DNA of 42,560 nucleotides. It comes from T1Sed10-7 sp041686695. Lineage in GTDB: Bacteria > Actinomycetota > Nitriliruptoria > Nitriliruptorales > Nitriliruptoraceae. The DNA is taken from positions 1 through 42,560 of the forward strand of contig JAWLDJ010000013.1 of NCBI GenBank assembly GCA_041686695.1. Direction: 5' to 3'. Numbering within the stretch: position 1 is the first letter of the stretch; every line of letters begins with the position of its first letter. Position numbers and translations under genes: made by a program. Shown here piece after piece: positions 34,071 to 40,904 of the stretch. Below the pieces are notes generated by a model. It was not told where the DNA came from. It was given only the letters and a program-made list of their open reading frames with translations, and ran no database searches.

Positions 34071-35018
34071 GTGACCGCCGCCACCGTTGGCATGGACGTC
34101 GTCGAGGTGCTCCGCGGCACGACGGCGGGGCCGGTGCTGGTGGCTGCGGGAGCCGCCGGCGGTGTGGCCGTGATCGCGACCGTGGTCGCCGTCGTGGTGT
34201 GGTGGCACGACGGCGCCGCACGACGGGGCGCCGAGGTAGGCGACTCGTGGCGGACACAGCGCGTGCCTCGCGTCGACGGTGTGACCGTGAGCCTCGCCCT
34301 GGCGCTGGCCACCTCGACGCTGGAAGCCGGGCTGCTCGTGGTCGACGGGGCGGGAACGGGAAACCGGTGGTTGGTGGCCGTGGCGGTCCGCCTGGCGGTC
34401 CTCGCCGCGGTGGCCGCGGTGCACCGCGACGGCCTCCGCCACCAGCGGCCGGCCCTGCCATGGACCGTCCGGGCCGGGCTGGTGCTGGTGCTGCTGGTCA
34501 CCGCAGCACTCGGCGCGCCGGCCACGGCGCTGTCCGGCCGGCTGTGGTGGGCCGCCACGGGGGTGGTCGGCCTCCTCGTCCTCGTCGGGGTGCTGTGGGG
34601 GGTCCTGGTCGCGGCGGACCGCCTGGCTCCCGCCGGCGCAGCCGTGGCGCTGATCGTCCTGCTCGGCGCTCCCCTGGCGGTCTGGAGCGCGCCCGACGCG
34701 GTGCCGCCGCACCACCAGGAGCGCGTCGTCGTCGACGGGATGGTGCTGGACCTCACGTTCGCTCCCGTGCAGGTCGGCACCAACGAGGCCCACCTGTACG
34801 CCTTCGACCGTGAGGGCCGCTCGGTCCCGGTCACCGACGTCCACCTCGCCGTCGCCGGCGTCCCCGGCTCCGAGCATCCCATGTTCGAGGTGAGCCCTGA
34901 CCACCACCTCTCGTACGCCCTCCAGCTGCCGGCCGGCCCGCCCTGGACCGTGTCGGTCACCCTGCGCGGAGCGGACGAGCGCCACCGCGAGGTGACACTG
35001 CACCTCGACCGACCCTGA
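34071..35018 (+). CDS. CopD/FixH-like membrane protein with exported C-terminal domain
   Basis: A 315-residue protein. Six or so hydrophobic helices cover residues about 18-205. The remaining hundred residues form a beta-rich domain outside the membrane: MVLDLTFAPVQVGTNEAHLY, then VHLAVAGVPGSEHPMFEVSP and the end VTLRGADERHREVTLHLDRP, resembling the YtkA/FixH-type domain found after CopC-CopD proteins. His residues (PPHHQ, DHHLSY) could bind copper. It would transport or handle copper with SCO1 and PCuAC. GTG start, four bases after the PCuAC stop. Confidence 0.78.
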   Translation: MTAATVGMDVVEVLRGTTAGPVLVAAGAAGGVAVIATVVAVVVWWHDGAARRGAEVGDSWRTQRVPRVDGVTVSLALALATSTLEAGLLVVDGAGTGNRWLVAVAVRLAVLAAVAAVHRDGLRHQRPALPWTVRAGLVLVLLVTAALGAPATALSGRLWWAATGVVGLLVLVGVLWGVLVAADRLAPAGAAVALIVLLGAPLAVWSAPDAVPPHHQERVVVDGMVLDLTFAPVQVGTNEAHLYAFDREGRSVPVTDVHLAVAGVPGSEHPMFEVSPDHHLSYALQLPAGPPWTVSVTLRGADERHREVTLHLDRP

Positions 35019-35037
35019 GACGCCGGAGGCACCGACG

Positions 35038-35424
35038 GTGACGAACCACGAGGACGGCCCCGCTGCCGGGTCGAATGTCCACTGGCGGACGGTACTGCTG
35101 GGTCTGGTGCTGCTGGCCAGCGCCGCCGTGCTGCTGGTGACGATCCAGTCACAGCGCTCCTCCGAGGTGGTGCGGGTCGAGGTCGCTGCCGGCACCGCCG
35201 AACGGATCACGGCGGGCGAGTCGATCGAACTGCTGCCACCGACGCTGGAGGTGTCGGTGGGTGATCGCCTGGAGATCGTCAACGACGACCAGGTCGTCCA
35301 TCAGGTCGGTCCCTACACCGTCGCACCGGGCCAGACCCTGCGCCAGAGCTTCACGTCGCCGGGCACGTTGGAAGGCGCATGCACGCTGCACCCGAGCGGT
35401 GCCATCCGGATCGTCGTGCGATGA
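35038..35424 (+). CDS. Membrane-anchored cupredoxin-like protein
   Basis: A 128-residue protein. One helix (about 17-36) anchors a cupredoxin-like domain outside the membrane. The copper ligands expected are H88 (VVHQVGPY) and C115/H118 (CTLHPSG); the usual methionine ligand is absent, so the site may be three-coordinate or carry another fourth ligand. GGAGG lies eight bases before the GTG. It is the fourth gene of the copper operon and may accept or shuttle copper or electrons. Confidence 0.87.
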   Translation: MTNHEDGPAAGSNVHWRTVLLGLVLLASAAVLLVTIQSQRSSEVVRVEVAAGTAERITAGESIELLPPTLEVSVGDRLEIVNDDQVVHQVGPYTVAPGQTLRQSFTSPGTLEGACTLHPSGAIRIVVR

Positions 35425-35458
35425 TCGACCGTCATCGCCGAACGGGCATCGTCGAAGC

Positions 35459-35475
35459 CGCGAGGTAGCCTCGCG
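35459..35475. promoter_or_regulatory. Dyad CGCGAGG-TAG-CCTCGCG with embedded -10
   Basis: Seven-base perfect arms around TAG, 17 bases before the GTG at 35493. It contains TAGCCT (35466-35471), a -10 candidate. It may be an operator over a promoter, or a hairpin between the copper operon and the next genes. Confidence 0.5.
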
Positions 35476-35492
35476 CCGACCCGAGGACCACC

Positions 35493-36284
35493 GTGAACCA
35501 CGCCGACACCGACGCCGAGCTGCTGCGGCACGCGCGTGCGGGGGCCGCCCCGGCCTTCGCCGTGCTGGTCCACCGCTACGCGGCACTCCTGCACGCGGCG
35601 GCGTCGAGGCATCTCGGCGCACGCTCGAGTGAGGGCGGCGCTGCGGGGGCGGCCCCCGATGCGGCGGGCGGCGACTTGGCGGGCGCCGACTTGGCGGGCG
35701 GCGACTTGGCGGGCGGCGACTTGGCGGGCGGCGACGCGGCGGGCGCCGATCTGCACGGCGCCGCTGCAGCCGGCTCCGATCCGGCTGCCCTCGACACCGT
35801 CCGCCGGACCTTCCTGCGCGCCATGCGGCGTCTGGACGCCGCGGACAGCACGGCGCTCGGCAGCTGGCTCCTGGAGCTCCAGGGCACCCCGCTCACCGAT
35901 GACGAAGCCGATCGGGCGGCACCTCTGACGACGGCGGAGCTGGATCGGCTGTGGGGCGAGCTCGCGCCCCGTTGGCCACGGGGACGGCGCCCCAGACGTC
36001 CGCCCCGTTGGCTCGGCCAGGTCGCGATCGTCGTGGTGCTGCTGGCGCTGTCCGTCGCGGTGCCCTACGTGCTGCTGGTGACCGCTGCGGACGAGGAGGA
36101 CGAGCCGCCGGAGCCGGTCGAGGAGGTCGTCGCCGTACCGATCCAGGATGACGAGTACGACCTGCGCTTCGAGGACGCCGCGAGCGACACCGAGGTGGCC
36201 GGTCCCGAGGACGAACCCGGTCCCGAGGACGAACCCGGCCCCGAGGATGGACCCGGGACCAACGACGGATCCGAGGGCACGTGA
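35493..36284 (+). CDS. Membrane protein with degenerate ECF sigma region 2 and pentapeptide-like repeat insertion
   Basis: A 263-residue protein of unusual build. Residues 6-42 (DAELLRHARAGAAPAFAVLV onward to ASRHLG) match sigma-70 region 2.1-2.2 of ECF factors, and residues 101-130 (DTVRRTFLRAMRRLDAADST then ALGSWLLELQ) match region 2.3-2.4. Between them about 60 residues are inserted, including six five-residue ADLAG-type units (60-90). There is no region 4. A basic stretch (160-172) precedes one membrane helix (177-198), and the last 65 residues are acidic with a GPEDEP repeat, outside. It may bind core polymerase or a partner at the membrane; this is inference. Coupled to the decarboxylase by GTGA. 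Confidence 0.8.
   Translation: MNHADTDAELLRHARAGAAPAFAVLVHRYAALLHAAASRHLGARSSEGGAAGAAPDAAGGDLAGADLAGGDLAGGDLAGGDAAGADLHGAAAAGSDPAALDTVRRTFLRAMRRLDAADSTALGSWLLELQGTPLTDDEADRAAPLTTAELDRLWGELAPRWPRGRRPRRPPRWLGQVAIVVVLLALSVAVPYVLLVTAADEEDEPPEPVEEVVAVPIQDDEYDLRFEDAASDTEVAGPEDEPGPEDEPGPEDGPGTNDGSEGT
35671..35760 (+). repeat. Six 15-bp units encoding pentapeptide-like repeats
   Basis: GCGACTTGGCGGGCG-type units: four close or exact copies at 35671-35730, then two more diverged ones to 35760. They encode A(D)LAG units, the pattern of pentapeptide-repeat proteins, but six units are too few for a full beta-helix. Confidence 0.9.
36201..36254 (+). repeat. 18-bp tandem repeat in the acidic tail
   Basis: Two exact and one diverged copy encoding GPEDEP. 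The units are in frame near the end of the sigma-like gene. Confidence 0.9.
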
Positions 36285-37780
36285 GCGGAGCGGGCGCACT
36301 CGACCCAGCCCAGGCAGGCGTGGGTGACATGGACACCGAGGCGTTCCGTCGCCACGGCCACGCCGTCATCGACTGGATCGCCGACTACCTGGACACGATC
36401 GACCAACGTCCGGTGCTCAGCCGGTCGGCTCCCGGCGAGGTGCGCGGACAGCTCCCCGCGAGGCCGCCAGCGCACGCCGAGCCCTTCGCTGACATCCTGG
36501 CCGATCTGGACCGGGTCGTGCTCCCGGGGATCACCCACTGGAACCACCCATCGTTCCACGGCTACTTCGCCATCACCGGTGCTGGACCCGGGATCCTCGG
36601 CGAGGCACTGACGGCAGCACTGAACGTCAACGGCATGCTGTGGCGCACGTCGCCGTCGGCGACGGAGCTGGAACTGCTGGTCGTCGACTGGCTGCGGCAG
36701 CTGCTGGGGATGTCCTCGGTCTGGTCCGGGCTACTGACCGACGGTGCCTCCACCTCGACGACGCTCGCGCTGGCCGCCGCCCGTGAGCGCACCGACCTCG
36801 ACGTCCGACAACGGGGACTCGCGGGCCGGGCTGACCTGCCCCCGCTCAGGGTCTACACCTCCGAGCACGCGCACTCCTCGGTCGAGAAGGCCGCCATCAT
36901 GCTGGGCCTCGGACGGGACGGGGTCCGCGCGATCGCCGTCGACGAGGACTTCCGCCTGCGGCCCGACGCCCTCGCGGCGGCGATCGAGGAGGACGTGCGG
37001 TTCGGCCACCGGCCGATGGCCATCGTGGCCACCGTGGGGACGACGGCCACCACCTCGGTGGATCCGCTGGACGCCATCGCCGAGGTCCGCGATGCGGCCG
37101 TGCTGGAGCTCGGCCACCCGATCTGGCTGCACGTGGACGGTGCCTACGGGGCGGCGCTGGCCATCTGTGAGGAGCACCGTCACCTGCTGGACGGCATCGA
37201 GCGCGCGGACTCGATGGTCACCAACCCCCACAAGTGGCTGTTCACGCCGATCGACTGCTCGGCCCTGCTGTTGCGCGAGCCAGCCACGCTCGCCACGGCC
37301 TTCTCCCTCGTCCCCGACTACCTGGCGACCGACGACGGCGAGGTGACCGACCTGATGGACTACGGGCTCCAGCTCGGTCGCCGGTTCCGCGCCCTGAAGC
37401 TGTGGATGACCCTGCGCTACTTCGGCGCCGACGGCCTGCGCCGTCGTCTCGCCGAGCACGTCCAGCAGGCGTCCCGGGTCGCCGCGTGGGTCGATGCCCA
37501 CCCAGAGTTGGAACTGGTGCTGCGCCCGGTGATGTCCACCGTCGTGTTCCGGCTCCGTGCAGGAGGGGACGAGATCGCCGGTGCCGAGGTGGCGGACGCG
37601 CGGAGTCGACGCCTCCTACGGTGGTTGGATGCCGATGGCCGCGTCCTGTTGTCAGGCACCGTGCTCGAGGGCCGGCACGTGCTGCGCCTGGCGCTCGGGA
37701 ACCTGCGCACCACCGATGCGCACCTCGAACGCGCCTTCACCGCCATCGACGAGGCACTGGCCGCGGTGCCGCCACACTGA
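36281..37780 (+). CDS. PLP-dependent aromatic-L-amino-acid-type decarboxylase
   Basis: A 499-residue group II amino acid decarboxylase. The Schiff-base lysine is K318 in TNPHKW; D286 (HVDGAYG) binds the pyridine nitrogen and H198 (EHAHSS) stacks on the ring. The N-terminal region ITHWNHPSFHGYF is typical of the tyrosine/tryptophan/DOPA decarboxylases. It would turn an aromatic amino acid into an amine, but substrate preference cannot be read. The GTG at 36281 overlaps the upstream stop (GTGA); an in-frame ATG at 36329 starts the conserved MDTEAFRRHG and could also be used. A strong compound hairpin follows. Confidence 0.92.
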   Translation: MSGAGALDPAQAGVGDMDTEAFRRHGHAVIDWIADYLDTIDQRPVLSRSAPGEVRGQLPARPPAHAEPFADILADLDRVVLPGITHWNHPSFHGYFAITGAGPGILGEALTAALNVNGMLWRTSPSATELELLVVDWLRQLLGMSSVWSGLLTDGASTSTTLALAAARERTDLDVRQRGLAGRADLPPLRVYTSEHAHSSVEKAAIMLGLGRDGVRAIAVDEDFRLRPDALAAAIEEDVRFGHRPMAIVATVGTTATTSVDPLDAIAEVRDAAVLELGHPIWLHVDGAYGAALAICEEHRHLLDGIERADSMVTNPHKWLFTPIDCSALLLREPATLATAFSLVPDYLATDDGEVTDLMDYGLQLGRRFRALKLWMTLRYFGADGLRRRLAEHVQQASRVAAWVDAHPELELVLRPVMSTVVFRLRAGGDEIAGAEVADARSRRLLRWLDADGRVLLSGTVLEGRHVLRLALGNLRTTDAHLERAFTAIDEALAAVPPH

Positions 37781-37822
37781 TCCTCGACCGCGGAGGGCGG
37801 AGAGCCTCGCCGCCGACCCCCG

Positions 37823-37867
37823 ATCGGGTGCGGAACACCCCGGGAACCGGGGCAGAACGCACCCGAT
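37823..37867. terminator. Compound hairpin terminator between convergent genes
   Basis: Outer 10-base arms ATCGGGTGCG / CGCACCCGAT, a symmetric five-by-five internal loop (GAACA opposite CAGAA), and inner six-base arms CCCCGG / CCGGGG around GAA. It lies between the decarboxylase and pgm stops and can work in both directions. Confidence 0.75.
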
Positions 37868-37905
37868 GCCCGCCAGGACCACGGGCCTGCAGGACAGCGA
37901 CCCGC

Positions 37906-39552
37906 TCAGCCGTCCAGCGCGGCGGCGACGACCTCCTGCGCCTCAGCGAGGATGCGCTCGAGGTGCTCCTCGCTGCGCAGGCTCTCCGCGTAGATCTTGT
38001 ACACGTCCTCGGTACCGCTCGGGCGCGCGGCGAACCACCCGTCGGCGGTGGTGACCTTGAGCCCACCGATCGGGGCGTCGTTGCCCGGCGCGCGGGTCAG
38101 CGTCGCGGTGATCGGGTCACCCGCCAGCGTCGTCGCCGCCACGTCCTGCGGCGACAGCGCCGCCAGGACCGCCTTCTGCTCCCGCGTTGCCGGGGCGTCC
38201 AGGCGCCGGTAGGCGGGACGGCCGTGACGATCGGTGAGTTCGCGGTAGCGCACCCCCGGATCACGGCCGTCGCGTGCCGTCATCTCCGCCGCCAGCAGAC
38301 AGGCGATGATGCCGTCCTTGTCGGTGGACCACACGGTCCCGTCGAAGCGCAGGAACGAGGCGCCCGCGCTCTCCTCCCCACCGAAGGCCAGCGTGCCGTC
38401 CAGCAGTCCCTCGACGAACCACTTGAACCCGACGGGGACCTCGACCAGTCGGCGGCCGGCCGCAGCGACGACCCGATCGATCAGGTTGGAGCTCACCAGG
38501 GTCTTGCCGACGCCCACCTCGGGGTCGAAGTCGCGGTCGGCGAGCAGGTGCTCGATGGCGACCGCGAGGTAGCCGTTCGGGTTGAGCAGGCCGGCCGCCG
38601 GGGTGACGATGCCGTGGCGGTCCCCGTCCGGGTCGTTGCCGAAGGCCACGTCGAACCGATCAGCCAGGGCGACCAACCCCGACATCGCCGCGCTCGAGGA
38701 GCAGTCCATGCGGGTGCGGCCGTCGTGATCGGGCGGCATGAACGCGAAGGTCGCGTCGACCGTCGCGTTGACGACCTCCAGGTCCAGTCCGAAGCGTTCC
38801 CCGATCGCCCCCCAGTAGTCGACGGTCGCGCCACCGAGCGGGTCCGCGCCGAGCTTCAGCCCGCTGGCCGCGATCGCGTCCACGTCGACCACCGCAGACA
38901 GGTCGTCGAGGTACCGCGCGAGGTAGGGGTGGCGCACGGCTGCGGCCCGCGCGTCTCTGAGGGGAACCCGCCGGATCTCCCCCGGCGTCGACAGCAACGC
39001 GTTCGCCTCACGTTCGATCCGCCCGGTGACCTCGGCACCCGCGGGGCCACCGTGGGGCGGGTTGTACTTGAACCCACCGTCCTCGGGTGGGTTGTGTGAG
39101 GGGGTCACGACGATGCCGTCAGCCCGCTGGTCGGGATGCTCGCGGTTGTGGGTCAGGATGGCGTGGGAGATCACCGGCGTCGGCGTGTAGCCGTCGGCGT
39201 CGTCGATCCGGACCTCGATGCCGTGGGCTGCGAGCACCTCCAAGGCGGTGTCCATCGCCGGCGCCGACAGGGCGTGGGTGTCCCTGCCGAGGTACAGCGG
39301 CCCGGTCACCCCCTGGGTGGCCCGCTCGCGGCAGATGGCCTCGGTGGTGGCCAGGATGTGCCGCTCGTTGAAGGAGGTCCTCAGCGACGAACCTCGGTGT
39401 CCGGAGGTCCCGAACGCCACCCGTTGGCCGGGGTCCGAAGGGTCGGGGACCTCGTCGTGGTAGCGCGCGAGCAGCTCGTCGACGTCGATGCGACCCCGAG
39501 CATCGTCGGGGCTACCGGTCGGCACGGACGGGGTGGTGGGAACGTCGCTCAT
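37906..39552 (-). CDS. pgm: Phosphoglucomutase, alpha-D-glucose specific
   Basis: A 548-residue enzyme interconverting glucose-1-phosphate and glucose-6-phosphate. The phosphoserine loop is TPSHNPPEDGG with S152, the magnesium loop is DPDGDRHG, and the sugar loop is GGEESAGASF; the C-terminal phosphate-binding region is FAARPSGTEDVYKIYAES. The order and length fit the bacterial Pgm type. Its ATG overlaps the glpX stop (ATGA), so it is translated from the glpX transcript. It links the sucrose and glucan phosphorylases here to glycolysis. Confidence 0.95.
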   Translation of the reverse strand: MSDVPTTPSVPTGSPDDARGRIDVDELLARYHDEVPDPSDPGQRVAFGTSGHRGSSLRTSFNERHILATTEAICRERATQGVTGPLYLGRDTHALSAPAMDTALEVLAAHGIEVRIDDADGYTPTPVISHAILTHNREHPDQRADGIVVTPSHNPPEDGGFKYNPPHGGPAGAEVTGRIEREANALLSTPGEIRRVPLRDARAAAVRHPYLARYLDDLSAVVDVDAIAASGLKLGADPLGGATVDYWGAIGERFGLDLEVVNATVDATFAFMPPDHDGRTRMDCSSSAAMSGLVALADRFDVAFGNDPDGDRHGIVTPAAGLLNPNGYLAVAIEHLLADRDFDPEVGVGKTLVSSNLIDRVVAAAGRRLVEVPVGFKWFVEGLLDGTLAFGGEESAGASFLRFDGTVWSTDKDGIIACLLAAEMTARDGRDPGVRYRELTDRHGRPAYRRLDAPATREQKAVLAALSPQDVAATTLAGDPITATLTRAPGNDAPIGGLKVTTADGWFAARPSGTEDVYKIYAESLRSEEHLERILAEAQEVVAAALDG

Positions 39553-40604
39553 GTGGCCAACTCATCCAGCGCGGCGAACCGCGCGATCGCGTTGAACTTC
39601 GAGAAGGTGTGCTCGGCGTTGACGGTACGCACCGTGCCCGAACTCGACCGCATCGACAGCGACTGGGTGGTCGCCCCCCGGCCGCTGAACCGGACACCGC
39701 GCAGCAGCGCACCGTCGGTGATGCCCGTCCCGGCGAACAGGACGCGGTCGCTGGTCACCAGGTCGTCGATCGTCAGGACCCGGTCGACGTCGTAACCGGC
39801 GTTGAACGCCTCGGCACGCTCGCGATCATCACGTGGCGCCAACCGGCCGTAGAGCGCGCCGCCGAGGCACTTCAGCGCGCACGCGGTGATGACGCCCTCG
39901 GGCGTGCCGCCGATCCCGACGGAGAGGTCGATGCCGGTGTCGGGACGCGCGGCCATGATGGCACCGGCGACGTCGCCGTCGAAGATGAAGGCGATCCGTG
40001 CCCCGGCGGCGCGGATGTCGGCCACCAGTTGCTCGTGCCGCGGACGGTCGAGGACGCTGACCGTGACATCACCGACCCGCGAGCCCTTGGCCTTGGCGAT
40101 GCGGCGCAGGTTCTCGCCGATGGGGGCGTCCAGGTCGATGACCTCGGCCGCCAGCGGCCCGGTCGCGATCTTGTGCATGTAGACGAAGGGCCCGGGATCG
40201 AACATCGTCCCGCGCTCCGCCAGGGCGATGACCGCCAGGGCGTTGGGCAGGCCCTTGGCGGTCAGGGTGGTGCCTTCGACCGGGTCGACGGCGATGTCCA
40301 CGGCCGGCGGCGAGCCGTCCCCGATGTGCTCGCCGTTGTAGAGCATCGGGGCCTCGTCCTTCTCGCCCTCCCCGATGACCACCGTGCCGTCCATCGGGAT
40401 CCGTCCCAGCATGCCGCGCATCGCGTCGACAGCGGCCTGGTCGGCGGCCTCCTTGTCGCCGAAACCCATACGCCGGGCCGCAGCCATGGCCGCTGCTTCC
40501 GTCACCCGGACGAGCTCGAGCGCGAGGTTGCGATCGGAGCCACCCAGGTCCCGTCCGAGGGTGGTCCCCGCATCGCCGGCGAACGTCCCGTTGGGCTCCG
40601 ACAC
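39549..40604 (-). CDS. glpX: Fructose-1,6-bisphosphatase class II
   Basis: A 351-residue GlpX-type FBPase, the gluconeogenic phosphatase of actinobacteria. Landmarks are VVIGEGEKDEAPML, the metal-binding DPVEGTT, FIFDGDVAGAI and GGTPEGVITA. The chosen GTG at 40604 has GGAG seven bases before it and gives the normal N-terminus ending SDRNLALELVRVTEAAA. It heads the glpX-pgm operon, with the best promoter in the window at 40670-40698. It is divergent from the glucan phosphorylase, which suggests joint control of hexose phosphate flow. Confidence 0.95.
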   Translation of the reverse strand: MSEPNGTFAGDAGTTLGRDLGGSDRNLALELVRVTEAAAMAAARRMGFGDKEAADQAAVDAMRGMLGRIPMDGTVVIGEGEKDEAPMLYNGEHIGDGSPPAVDIAVDPVEGTTLTAKGLPNALAVIALAERGTMFDPGPFVYMHKIATGPLAAEVIDLDAPIGENLRRIAKAKGSRVGDVTVSVLDRPRHEQLVADIRAAGARIAFIFDGDVAGAIMAARPDTGIDLSVGIGGTPEGVITACALKCLGGALYGRLAPRDDRERAEAFNAGYDVDRVLTIDDLVTSDRVLFAGTGITDGALLRGVRFSGRGATTQSLSMRSSSGTVRTVNAEHTFSKFNAIARFAALDELAT

Positions 40605-40669
40605 CCGCGCTCCCCTCCCGCCTGCTGCCGCGCACCCCGGGGGACCCGGCCGGCTGACCGTCCACCCGC

Positions 40670-40698
40670 ACGCTAGGGAGCCTCCGTCGAGGTGGCAA
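40670..40698 (-). promoter_or_regulatory. Promoter of the glpX-pgm operon
   Basis: TTGCCA (40698-40693), 17 bases, TAGCGT (40675-40670) on the minus strand. It is the clearest two-box promoter found here. Confidence 0.7.
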
Positions 40699-40749
40699 CG
40701 TCGCCGCCATCGCCGGGACGTCCGGCTCGCGCCGTTGCGGTCGCTGTCG

Positions 40750-40755
40750 TAGCGT
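40750..40755 (+). promoter_or_regulatory. Candidate -10 (TAGCGT) for the glucan phosphorylase
   Basis: TAGCGT, with a weak -35. The leader would be about 145 bases and contains the 21-bp repeat. Confidence 0.5.
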
Positions 40756-40822
40756 GTGCCGCGAACGGCACTGCTGGCGCACTGCCTCCCCGGATCTGCC
40801 CCGATCCGCCTGCCCCGCCGCC

Positions 40823-40869
40823 CGGCGTCACCGCGATGCCGACCGGCGTCACCGCGATGCCGACCGGCG
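40823..40869 (+). repeat. 21-bp tandem repeat in the glgP leader
   Basis: Two exact copies (40823-40843, 40844-40864) and a five-base remainder, between the -10 at 40750 and the GTG at 40905. The repeat is in frame with the gene, and each copy contains an in-frame ATG (40836, 40857), so a longer N-terminus is possible, but neither ATG has a ribosome site. Confidence 0.8.
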
Positions 40870-40904
40870 GGGGCTCCCGCCGCGATGGAACGAGGACTCC
40901 GACC

